From JBBECJ01 sp963763325 (lineage in GTDB: Bacteria; Chloroflexota; Chloroflexia; Thermomicrobiales; CFX8): a stretch of DNA of 64,000 nucleotides. Shown here one piece after another: positions 9,203 through 17,290 of this stretch. A program made the translations under genes and the position numbers. The DNA lies in NCBI GenBank assembly GCA_963763325.1, contig CAVXOL010000024.1:124001-188000 (forward strand). The letters are read 5' to 3'. The notes beneath the pieces are model-generated. The model did no database searches. It was not told where the DNA came from and worked only from the letters and a program-made list of their open reading frames with translations. Position 1 is the stretch's first letter. Each line of letters opens with the position of its first letter.

Positions 9203-10099
9203 TCACGCGACCGAAAACTCCGTTCCCGTAATCAGTTCGTACGCTTTCCGATAGCGAGCCGAGGTCTCGTCAATGATCTCGGCCGGCAGCGGCGGACCCG
9301 GCGGGTTCTTGTTCCAGCCGGAGCGTTCTAGCCAGTCGCGCAATGGCTGCTTATCGAAGCTGGCCTGCGAGCGACCGGCCTCGTACTGCGATGCTTCCCA
9401 GAAGCGAGACGAATCCGGCGTCAGAACTTCGTCGATGACAATCAGCTCGCCGTCAACGAGGCCGAATTCAAACTTGGTGTCAGCGATGATGATCCCGCGC
9501 GTCCGGGCATGTGCCTCGGCGTGCGCGTAGAGCCGCATCGATGCGTCCTTGAGACGCTCGGCCAGGTCCTTGCCGACGATCTGCTTCATCTTGTCGTACG
9601 AGATGTTCTCGTCGTGACCCTCGTCGACCTTGGCAGCCGGCGTGAAGATCGGTTCCGGCAAGCGTGCGCTCTCGGTTAGTCCGTCCGGAAGTCGTTCGCC
9701 GCAGACGGTGTTGCTCTTGCGGTACTCAGCCCAGCCGGAACCGGCCAGGTAGCCACGGACGACGCATTCGATGTCGATCCGTTCGGCCTTCTTGACGATC
9801 ATGAAGCGACCGCGCAACACCTCCTGAGCGGAAGCGACTTCTTCAGGCAGGTCTGCAACATCAGTCGATATCAGGTGATTCGGGACGACATCGCCGGTTC
9901 GCTCGAACCAGAAGCGCGATAGCTGCGTCAGGACGGCACCTTTGTCGGGAATCGCATCCGGGAGGACGACATCGAAGGCGGACATCCGGTCGGACGCGAC
10001 CATCAGCAGCCGGTCTCCGAGGTCATAGGTGTCACGGACCTTGCCACGGCGAAAGCGCTTCAGTCCGGCGATCTGGATCTCGCTGAGTGCAGTCGTCAA
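9203..10099 (-). CDS. purC: SAICAR synthase PurC
   Basis: PurC joins CAIR and aspartate to give SAICAR. The protein has 298 residues, with GKVRDTYDLGDRLLMVASDRMSAFDV at the N-terminus (ATP and substrate pocket) and IIIADTKFEFGL and LIVIDEVLTPDSSRFW further on, all signatures of the family. It starts at ATG 10099 and overlaps the purB stop by 4 nt (ATGA), a sign of translational coupling in the purine operon. Confidence 0.97.
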   Translation of the reverse strand: MTTALSEIQIAGLKRFRRGKVRDTYDLGDRLLMVASDRMSAFDVVLPDAIPDKGAVLTQLSRFWFERTGDVVPNHLISTDVADLPEEVASAQEVLRGRFMIVKKAERIDIECVVRGYLAGSGWAEYRKSNTVCGERLPDGLTESARLPEPIFTPAAKVDEGHDENISYDKMKQIVGKDLAERLKDASMRLYAHAEAHARTRGIIIADTKFEFGLVDGELIVIDEVLTPDSSRFWEASQYEAGRSQASFDKQPLRDWLERSGWNKNPPGPPLPAEIIDETSARYRKAYELITGTEFSVA

Positions 10100-11430
10100 G
10101 CGTTCCCTCCCGAATTCGTTCCCGACAGTGTTGCCGGCTCGAGCAGTCCGAGCCGTTCAAAGGCGACATCGACATGTCGCAGGTGATACTCGTAATCGAA
10201 CAGTTCATCGATCTGTTGCGGCGACAGCAGTGTTGCGATCTCTGCCTCGTCGCGAAGGTAATCGCGTAGATGGCCGCCGTCGTCCCAGGCGCGCATGGCG
10301 TTCTTCTGAATCAGCTTGTAGGCCACCTGGCGGTCAAGCCCGGCCTCGACGAGCGCCAGCATCGCTCGTTGGGAGAAGATCGCTCCACCCGTTGATTCGA
10401 GGTTCGCATACATCCGTTCCGGGTACACAACCCAGTTGGTGACAAGATCGGTAAACAGATGGAGCATGTAGTCGACCAGGATGCAGGCATCCGGAAAGAT
10501 GACCCGCTCAGCGGATGAGTTCGAGATGTCACGTTCGTGCCAGAGGACGACGTTCTCCATCGCCGTAACGGCATAGCCACGGACGAGCCGGGCAAGGCCG
10601 CTGATCCGCTCGCTCTCGTGCGGGTTGCGCTTGTGCGGCATCGCAGACGACCCCTGGTTGCCGGGATCGAACGGCTCTTCGAGCTCGCGCACTTCGGTCC
10701 GCGCCAGGTGCCGGATTTCAACGGCGAACTTGTCAAGTGACGAAGCCAGGACAGCCAGCGCCGTCATGAATTCGGCGTGCCGGTCGCGTTGGATGATCTG
10801 GGTCGAGACAGGATCGACGTTAAGACCGAGTTGTTGGCAGACATCCTCTTCGAGGTCGGGTGGGACGTTGGCGTGGGTGCCGACTGCTCCGGAGATCTTG
10901 CCAACCGCCATCGTCTCGCGCGCTGCAGCCAGGCGGATCCGTGCGCGGCGCAATTCGTCATACCAGACGGCGAGCTTGAACCCGAAGGTGATTGGCTCAG
11001 CGTGAACGCCGTGCGTGCGTCCGATCATCAATGTGCTGCGGTGAGCGATCGCCTGCTTGCCAACGGCGTCGATTGCCTCGTCAATGCGGCGCAAGAGCAG
11101 ATCGGCGGCCTCGACGACCTGGATCGCGAGAGCCGTGTCGATCACGTCTGAACTGGTCAGTCCGAGATGGATGAAGCGGGCCGCATCGCCGACTGTCTCA
11201 CCGGTTGCGCGCAGGAACGCGATGACGTCGTGGTCAGTCTCGCGTTCGATCTCCTTCATGCGCTGGAGGTCGCACGAGGCGCCGCGGATGGCAGGCATCG
11301 CGTCCTGCGGGATGACTCCGCGCCTGGCCCAGGCCTCGCAAACGGCGACCTCGACCGCCAGCCAGTGGTCGATCTTGCGCTGTTCGCCCCAGATCGCGCC
11401 CATCTCGGGCAAGGTGTATCGCTCGATCAC
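10096..11430 (-). CDS. purB: Adenylosuccinate lyase PurB
   Basis: PurB removes fumarate from SAICAR and from adenylosuccinate, so it serves both the common purine pathway and AMP synthesis. It has 444 residues. The fumarase/aspartase superfamily signature GSSAMPHKRNP is present near residue 265, and FIHLGLTSSDVIDTA lies near residue 87. It is the first gene of the minus-strand purine operon. The promoter must lie in the 588-bp gap toward glmS. Confidence 0.97.
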   Translation of the reverse strand: MIERYTLPEMGAIWGEQRKIDHWLAVEVAVCEAWARRGVIPQDAMPAIRGASCDLQRMKEIERETDHDVIAFLRATGETVGDAARFIHLGLTSSDVIDTALAIQVVEAADLLLRRIDEAIDAVGKQAIAHRSTLMIGRTHGVHAEPITFGFKLAVWYDELRRARIRLAAARETMAVGKISGAVGTHANVPPDLEEDVCQQLGLNVDPVSTQIIQRDRHAEFMTALAVLASSLDKFAVEIRHLARTEVRELEEPFDPGNQGSSAMPHKRNPHESERISGLARLVRGYAVTAMENVVLWHERDISNSSAERVIFPDACILVDYMLHLFTDLVTNWVVYPERMYANLESTGGAIFSQRAMLALVEAGLDRQVAYKLIQKNAMRAWDDGGHLRDYLRDEAEIATLLSPQQIDELFDYEYHLRHVDVAFERLGLLEPATLSGTNSGGNA

Positions 11431-12018
11431 GGCATATCCCTATCGAAACTCAGTGCGAGTAATGAGGTTGACGCAATGGATTGAGTCGGCGGAAATGAGA
11501 ATGCCGCCTGGCGGCGGCTTCGGAAGCGTGGTTGTAGCGTATGAACGAGCGTCCGGCAATTGCGGACTTCGAGCGAAGATTGGCTGTACGTTCGCGACGC
11601 TTGTGATTTCATCGACCCTTGTCATCGTCCGCAAACTACCGCGCGAAGTATACAGGATTGACGTTGTAGATTGCCGGTGACTGTGGTTGCCTGCGGTTGG
11701 GATCAGGGAGTATAGTGGCCGTGAGCCGCGTATGGTGGACGATGAACGATTCAGCATTTGTAGCGCCGGGACTCGCGTAGGAGAGCGAGTTGACGAGGTG
11801 AAGGCCGTATCGAACCATTCGGCGGGTGGCCTTCCGGTTGACACGACCGTGACGATTCCTACAAAGCAGCGGGGCGACTCGCTGGCACAAAGCGGGATCG
11901 AGTGTCCACTCCTCACGTTCACGATCGTCGGAGTCCATTCCCGTGCAGCTCCCATTGCAATTCATGCCACGATGACTCGGTGTAGGCGTTGCGCCTCCCG
12001 GGCTGAAGGAATGCGCAC
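11431..12018. promoter_or_regulatory. Divergent intergenic region between purB and glmS
   Basis: No convincing gene is seen in these 588 bp. Candidate plus-strand promoters for glmS are TTGCCT-18-TATAGT (11687-11716) and TTGACA-16-TACAAA (11838-11865). A TATACT hexamer on the minus strand (11647-11652) could serve purB, but it lacks a clear -35 box. No glmS ribozyme core was recognised upstream of glmS. Confidence 0.35.
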
Positions 12019-13794
12019 ATGTGCGGGATTTTCGGTTATGTCGGCGTTGAGGCGGACACCGGCGAGATGGTGCTGTCTGCCCTCAAGCGGCTTGAGTATC
12101 GGGGCTACGATTCGTGGGGCGTCGGTGTAGGCGTCAACGGCCACATTGCCATCGAGAAGCAGGTTGGAAAGATAGGCGGCGCGTCCCTCGATTTGCCGCT
12201 GTCCGAGATCGGGTTTGGACATACGCGTTGGGCTACCCACGGCGGCGTCACCCAGGCGAATGCTCATCCAATGTCCGACGCAAGCGGACGACTGGCGGTC
12301 ATCCACAACGGGATCATTGAGAATCACCGTGCCATTCGTGAGCGTTTGCTTGCCAGGGGGTACGAGTTCAGCAGCGAGACCGATACCGAAGTCGTCGTTC
12401 ATATGGTGGCTGACGAATTGGCTGGCGCGCGATCGGCAGATGCGGTGCTCTCTGCTGTTAGAGATGTGTTCAAGGATCTCCGGGGCTTGAATGCAATCAT
12501 TATCCTGGACCAGGCATCTCAGACACTGACCGCCGTAAAGAACGTGTCACCTCTGGTCCTTGGTCGAAGCACTACTGGTGTGTATGTTGCGTCAGACACG
12601 CTCGCGCTGGCTGGACACGCCGACGAAGTGATGTACCTGGATGACCAGGAGGTCGCCCAACTCGGTGGTGATGGACTGCGAGTCGTTTCGGCGGTCTCCG
12701 GTGACCGAGTCGCCGAACGCTGGATGCCGATTCCAGTCGACCTCGGGGCGGCCGAAATCGGAGAGTACGACCACTTCCTGCAGAAGGAGATTTTCGAGCA
12801 ACCGCGGGTGATCGAGTCGCTCGCACGCGACCAGATCGATGGAGTGCGCGAGCTCGCAGCAATGATTCGCGAGTCTTACGGGACGTTTCTGGTCGGTTGC
12901 GGAACGGCCAGTTACGCGGCGCTGACCGGGAGCTACCTGTTCTCGAGGATCGCTCGACGCCATGTCAACTTCGTCGTCGGAAGTGAGTTCGCGTACCAGG
13001 AGCACTTCCTGACCGATCGCTCACTGGTTGTCGCTCATTCGCAGAGTGGCGAGACGGTCGACGTCATCGAGCCGGTGCTGGCTGCCAAGGACCGCGGAGC
13101 GAAGATCGCAGCGCTCGTGAATGTCAAAGGATCGACGCTCGACCGTATTGCCGATTTTTCGCTGCATCTGAATGCCGGACCTGAGCAGGCTGTCCTCTCA
13201 ACAAAGGCCTACAGCGCGAAGATCGCGACCCTATTGCTCACTGCGCACATTCTGAATGGCAGCGAGCACGTTGGACGTGACCTGCTCTGGAGAGCAGTTG
13301 ATGGAGTACGCCAGACGCTGACCCCGGCGTTCATTGGTCAGGTTCGGGATGTGGCGTCCCGAATCAACGACCAGACGAACATGTTCGTGATCGGTCGGGG
13401 TCTTAGCTATCCGACTGCTTTAGAGGCCGCGCTCAAGATCAAGGAAGTGTCCTACATCCATGCCGAGGGCTTTGCGGGCGGAGAGCTGAAGCATGGCGTG
13501 ATCGCTCTGATCGAACCGGGCACACCGTGTATCGTCTACTCGCCGCTGGACGAGACGCGAGCCGACATCATCTCCGGAGCGATGGAGCTGAAAGCGCGTG
13601 GCGGCTTCATCATTGGCATATCGCCTGAGGCGGAGGAGGTGTTTGACATCCATCTTCCGATCGCGGATGCTGGTGATGCGTCGCCATTGGTGATGGCCCC
13701 GCCTGCCCAGATGCTGGGCTACCAGTTGGCAGTTCTGCGAGGTCTCGATCCAGATAAGCCGCGCAACCTCGCCAAGAGTGTGACGGTGAAGTGA
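12019..13794 (+). CDS. glmS: Glucosamine-6-phosphate synthase GlmS
   Basis: GlmS makes glucosamine-6-phosphate from fructose-6-phosphate and glutamine, the entry to peptidoglycan and amino-sugar synthesis. The protein has 591 residues. The start is certain because Cys2 after the initiator Met (MCGIFGYVG) is the glutaminase nucleophile. Two SIS sugar-isomerase domains follow, the first around GTFLVGCGTASYAAL near residue 295 and the second around 440. The C-terminus DPDKPRNLAKSVTVK is typical. The downstream tatD start overlaps its stop codon. Confidence 0.97.
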   Translation: MCGIFGYVGVEADTGEMVLSALKRLEYRGYDSWGVGVGVNGHIAIEKQVGKIGGASLDLPLSEIGFGHTRWATHGGVTQANAHPMSDASGRLAVIHNGIIENHRAIRERLLARGYEFSSETDTEVVVHMVADELAGARSADAVLSAVRDVFKDLRGLNAIIILDQASQTLTAVKNVSPLVLGRSTTGVYVASDTLALAGHADEVMYLDDQEVAQLGGDGLRVVSAVSGDRVAERWMPIPVDLGAAEIGEYDHFLQKEIFEQPRVIESLARDQIDGVRELAAMIRESYGTFLVGCGTASYAALTGSYLFSRIARRHVNFVVGSEFAYQEHFLTDRSLVVAHSQSGETVDVIEPVLAAKDRGAKIAALVNVKGSTLDRIADFSLHLNAGPEQAVLSTKAYSAKIATLLLTAHILNGSEHVGRDLLWRAVDGVRQTLTPAFIGQVRDVASRINDQTNMFVIGRGLSYPTALEAALKIKEVSYIHAEGFAGGELKHGVIALIEPGTPCIVYSPLDETRADIISGAMELKARGGFIIGISPEAEEVFDIHLPIADAGDASPLVMAPPAQMLGYQLAVLRGLDPDKPRNLAKSVTVK

Positions 13795-14594
13795 TCTCAC
13801 TGATCGATACCCATTGCCACATCGACCTCCCGGTCTTTGACGAGGACCGGGAAACGATGCTGGCACGCGCGCGAGCCGCTGGCATCCACGCGATGATCGT
13901 GATCGGCCACAATCGTGAGCGCTGGAGGACCAGCGCCGAATTGACTGGCATCTATCCATACATCGTGCGAACGATCGGATTACATCCGAATGACGCCAGC
14001 GAATGGTTAGCGTCGCTCCTTTTCGACCTTGAGGCTGAGATCTCGTCGGGTGAGCCAATCGCGATTGGTGAGACCGGGCTCGACTTCTTTCGAGACTCGG
14101 CGCCGAAGGACCTGCAACGAGAAGCGTTCGTGGCACAGATCGCATTGGCACGTCGATTTGAGCTTCCGATCGTGATTCACCAGCGCGGCGCGGAGCAGGA
14201 GGTCCTTGACATTCTTCTCGAGCACGGGCCGGTCCGTGGCGTGATGCATTGTTTCAGTGGCGATGCAACGTTCGCCCGGTCCTGCGTCGAATCAGGACTG
14301 ATGCTTGGTATCGGAGGCGTTGCAACGTACCCAAAATCGGAACAGATACGTCAGGCGCTGTCAGCAGTGCCGCTTGATTCACTGATACTTGAGACCGATG
14401 CGCCGTACCTCGCTCCGCAACCTAAGCGAGGAAAGCGCAACGAGCCGGCCTATCTGGTTGCGTCAGCAGAGGAGATGGCGCTCGTCCACGGGATGACGCT
14501 TGACGACGTTAGCGCCCGAACTACCGCCAACGCGGTCCGGTTGTTCGGGCCACGATCTGGAGGCCGCCTGGGCAGCCGGGCTGAAGAGCGGTGA
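13791..14594 (+). CDS. tatD: TatD family metal-dependent hydrolase
   Basis: TatD-family enzymes are TIM-barrel metal-dependent deoxyribonucleases. The protein has 267 residues. Metal-binding and family motifs are in place: DTHCHID at the start, GETGLDFF near 90, VIHQRGAE near 123, MHCFSG near 145 and ETDAPYLAP near 200. The GTG start at 13791 overlaps the glmS stop (GTGA). rdgB follows directly, so glmS-tatD-rdgB form one transcription unit. Confidence 0.9.
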   Translation: MISLIDTHCHIDLPVFDEDRETMLARARAAGIHAMIVIGHNRERWRTSAELTGIYPYIVRTIGLHPNDASEWLASLLFDLEAEISSGEPIAIGETGLDFFRDSAPKDLQREAFVAQIALARRFELPIVIHQRGAEQEVLDILLEHGPVRGVMHCFSGDATFARSCVESGLMLGIGGVATYPKSEQIRQALSAVPLDSLILETDAPYLAPQPKRGKRNEPAYLVASAEEMALVHGMTLDDVSARTTANAVRLFGPRSGGRLGSRAEER

Positions 14595-15233
14595 ATGAAG
14601 ATCGTCGTCGCTTCAAATAATCGAGGGAAGCTCGAAGAGTTGCGGGCCTTGCTGCCGGCAGGGCTGGACCTGCTGACACTGAGTGATGTCGGACTCGAAT
14701 CACCGGAGGAAACCGGAGATTCGTTCGAGGCGAATGCATTGATCAAGGCGCGGGCAGCTGCCGCATACGGCGATGCCGCGCTGGCGGACGATTCAGGACT
14801 GGTGGTCGATGCTCTGGACGGCAGGCCCGGAGTCTGGTCATCTCGATTCGCGGGACCTGACGCTTCTGACGATGATAACAACGCGTTGTTGCTCGCGAAG
14901 CTGCGGGATGTCTCCGATGAACGGCGAACGGCGCGCTTCGTCTCGGTCGTTGCGCTGGTCACGAGCGACGGTCGCGAGTTCACTGCCGAGGGCAGCGTCG
15001 AGGGCCGCATCGGTCATCGAGGGCGTGGGACATGCGGCTTCGGATACGATCCGTTGTTGATCCTGAACGACTCCAACGCGGTAGAGTTTGTGGGTCGGAC
15101 GATGGCCGAGTTGTCTTTGGACCAGAAGAATCGTATTTCCCACCGCGCGAGAGCGTATCGTGCGTTGCTGGCCGAATTGCGGATCGCAGGATTCAGCTTC
15201 GGGGCGGCGGACCACACGTCCGGTGCTCACTGA
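14595..15233 (+). CDS. rdgB: XTP/dITP pyrophosphatase (RdgB/HAM1 family)
   Basis: This enzyme removes non-canonical purine nucleotides (XTP, dITP) from the pool by hydrolysis to the monophosphate. The protein has 212 residues. Motifs SNNRGKLEEL near residue 7, ADDSGLVVDAL near 64, GTCGFGYDPLL near 149 and KNRISHRARA near 178 are the classic HAM1 signatures. It follows tatD without a gap. Confidence 0.94.
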   Translation: MKIVVASNNRGKLEELRALLPAGLDLLTLSDVGLESPEETGDSFEANALIKARAAAAYGDAALADDSGLVVDALDGRPGVWSSRFAGPDASDDDNNALLLAKLRDVSDERRTARFVSVVALVTSDGREFTAEGSVEGRIGHRGRGTCGFGYDPLLILNDSNAVEFVGRTMAELSLDQKNRISHRARAYRALLAELRIAGFSFGAADHTSGAH

Positions 15234-15247
15234 AAGGTAGAAACAGC

Positions 15248-16501
15248 GTGGCGAGTCTGTCGACGGAGACAGGGATGCCTTCAGGGACGAATGCACTTCG
15301 GCTGGACGCGAACGTCCTGCCGATCGTCTCAATCGCAGGAACCCGTGGAAAGACCACCGTCAGCTGGATGTTATCGGCAATGCTCAAGTCTTCGAACATA
15401 CCGGTTGCGAGCTGGTTATCGACCGGCGTCTACGTTGACGATGTACGGCAGGAAGGTGAGCTCGGACCGTGGTCTCGCGTCGTGCTGGCGGCAAGGCACG
15501 GTGAAATTGATGTTGCGATTCAGGAGATGACGGCGGCAACCGTCGTAGGCGCCGGGTTGCCAGAGAACACGTACCCACTGGTCATTCTGACAACACTGTG
15601 TGGCAATAACGAAGCCTGTCTGCTTAATGCGGAAACCGAACTGGAGCGCAAGGCGCTCGGTGTCGTCGTTCGCTCAGTCAGGCACGATGGCACGATCATC
15701 GCCAATGCCGACGACTACGATGTCGCCGAGCTGGCGATGGCGGCAGAAGCCCGTTGCATTCTCTTCGCGCTTCACCAGGAAAATCCGGCTCTGCAGCGCC
15801 ACCTGGCCGCGGGAGGAGAGGGCGTCTGGGTCGAGGATGGCTGGATCACGATCGGTGATGCCACCAGCTGGGAGCCTGTCGTCGCAGTTGACGAACTGCC
15901 TGCGACATTGAACGGGACGATCCTGTTCCAAATCCAGAATGCCTTGGCAGCGGTCTGCGCGGCGCGGGTAATCGGTGCTCCGGACGCGGCGATTGACTTT
16001 GCGCTGCGCGAGTATCAGCCCAACCCGGAACGACAGCCTGCAGCGTGTAACATCGTGCATTTCAACGACGCGACGATCCTGATCGATGCACCGCGACAGC
16101 TCATGTCGCTACGGATGCTCGCGCGAGGAATACGGCACAAGCCGCGCCGACGCACACTCGTCGTGAGCGGATCGTTTCCAGGGCTGCGCGATGAAGACGC
16201 TCAGGAAGCTGGCCGCATCCTTGGTGGGCTGGGTGGGATCGTCCTGCTGCACTGCGAGAATGCGTCGGCCAGCAGGACGGAAGCAATCAAGACCGGCATC
16301 GCGTCGGCTCCGGTGCCGCCGATTGTGCTCTCCGTCCCCGACGAGTTGCGTGCAATCGACCATCTGCTCAACACGATAGCGCCCGATGATGTTGCGCTGG
16401 TCATCGCCGATGAGGCCGAGGTCGTCCTTCAACACCTCTGGCCGGCACCGGTCATCAGCGTCGATGCAAGCAAGAGAGCAGGATTGGTGGGTCGGACGTG
16501 A
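15248..16501 (+). CDS. Stand-alone Mur-ligase-like protein related to the C-terminal half of cyanophycin synthetase
   Basis: I chose GTG 15248, giving 417 residues; AAGG lies upstream at fair spacing, and the frame before it only repeats rdgB in another phase. The ATP-binding loop is AGTRGKTTV at about residues 30-38. The following pattern (TGVYVDDVRQEG, GPWSRVVL, EMTAATVVGAGL, IIANADD) parallels the Mur-ligase part of cyanophycin synthetase CphA. The ATP-grasp half of CphA is absent. Substrate unknown. A ligase adding an amino acid is possible, as are PgsB/CapB-type roles. The next gene, a PHP phosphoesterase, overlaps its stop by 4 nt, suggesting a joint function. Confidence 0.65.
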   Translation: MASLSTETGMPSGTNALRLDANVLPIVSIAGTRGKTTVSWMLSAMLKSSNIPVASWLSTGVYVDDVRQEGELGPWSRVVLAARHGEIDVAIQEMTAATVVGAGLPENTYPLVILTTLCGNNEACLLNAETELERKALGVVVRSVRHDGTIIANADDYDVAELAMAAEARCILFALHQENPALQRHLAAGGEGVWVEDGWITIGDATSWEPVVAVDELPATLNGTILFQIQNALAAVCAARVIGAPDAAIDFALREYQPNPERQPAACNIVHFNDATILIDAPRQLMSLRMLARGIRHKPRRRTLVVSGSFPGLRDEDAQEAGRILGGLGGIVLLHCENASASRTEAIKTGIASAPVPPIVLSVPDELRAIDHLLNTIAPDDVALVIADEAEVVLQHLWPAPVISVDASKRAGLVGRT

Positions 16502-17184
16502 GCGACATATCGCAGGTGGTCCACGATTTTCACACACACACATTCCTATCCGACGGCGTTCTCTCGCCGATGGAGCAGGCACGACGAGCGGTCGTGAATG
16601 GCTATCAAACACTGGGCTTGACCGACCACATGGGCGTCGGAGGCGTGGCCGCGTTGCTGGAGGCGCTACGACGCGACCGGGAAGTGATTGAACGATATTG
16701 GCCGATCCAGGTTATCGTCGGCGTCGAGCTGACACATGTACCGGCCGAGGCGATCCATGAGGCGGCGGCGCACGCCCGCGCCGAAGGCGCCGAGATTGTG
16801 GTTGTTCACGGAGAAACACCCGTCGAGCCTGTGCCACCGGGTACAAATCACGCATCGATTTCCTGTGGCCTGGTCGATGTCCTCGCCCACCCTGGATTCC
16901 TGACTGAAGAGGACGCTCGCCTGGCTGTGACGAATGATGTCTACCTTGAGATTACGTCAAGGCGAGGGCACTCGCTGACGAACGGGCACGTCGCGCGACT
17001 GGCGATCAACGCCGGCGCGCGGATGATCGTAAACAGCGATGCGCACGAGCCGTCAGATCTGCTTCGACCGGCGTTTCAGGGCGCAGTCGCGCTCGGTGCC
17101 GGAATCCCATCGGAAATGCTCCAGGATGTTCTCATCGCGAACCCAATGTCACTTCGCGAACGAGTCCTCGCACGACGTCAATGA
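16498..17184 (+). CDS. PHP-domain phosphoesterase (histidinol-phosphatase-like)
   Basis: The protein has 228 residues with a PHP metal-hydrolase fold. Visible metal ligands are DFHTHTFLSDG (residues 10-20), TDHMG near 42, GVELTH near 80, HPGFL near 130 and NSDAHEP near 182. These resemble polymerase/histidinol-phosphatase proteins, but the substrate cannot be read from sequence; there are no histidine genes nearby. The GTG start at 16498 overlaps the stop of the Mur-ligase-like gene (GTGA), so the pair is probably translationally coupled. It is the last gene of the glmS-side cluster and converges on dnaE. Confidence 0.8.
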   Translation: MSDISQVVHDFHTHTFLSDGVLSPMEQARRAVVNGYQTLGLTDHMGVGGVAALLEALRRDREVIERYWPIQVIVGVELTHVPAEAIHEAAAHARAEGAEIVVVHGETPVEPVPPGTNHASISCGLVDVLAHPGFLTEEDARLAVTNDVYLEITSRRGHSLTNGHVARLAINAGARMIVNSDAHEPSDLLRPAFQGAVALGAGIPSEMLQDVLIANPMSLRERVLARRQ

Positions 17185-17290
17185 CGAACACTTCGTTATT
17201 GGATCCCGATAATATTGTGGGATCTACTGGGATATGTAGCCTGAACACGGTTCAAGAGAGCCTGGATGACATTTCGGTCAATGCGGTGGT

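Noticed and set aside
11440..11955. 171-codon minus-strand frame between purB and glmS
   Set aside because: No family resemblance, low-complexity Ser/Arg/Thr content and no ribosome site; it lies across the likely divergent promoters.
11890..12018. glmS ribozyme upstream of glmS
   Set aside because: No match to the conserved ribozyme core or cleavage site could be seen.
17195..17255. Weak hairpin GATCCC/GGGATC between the PHP gene and dnaE
   Set aside because: Only a 6-bp stem with a long loop and no T-run; not enough to call a terminator.
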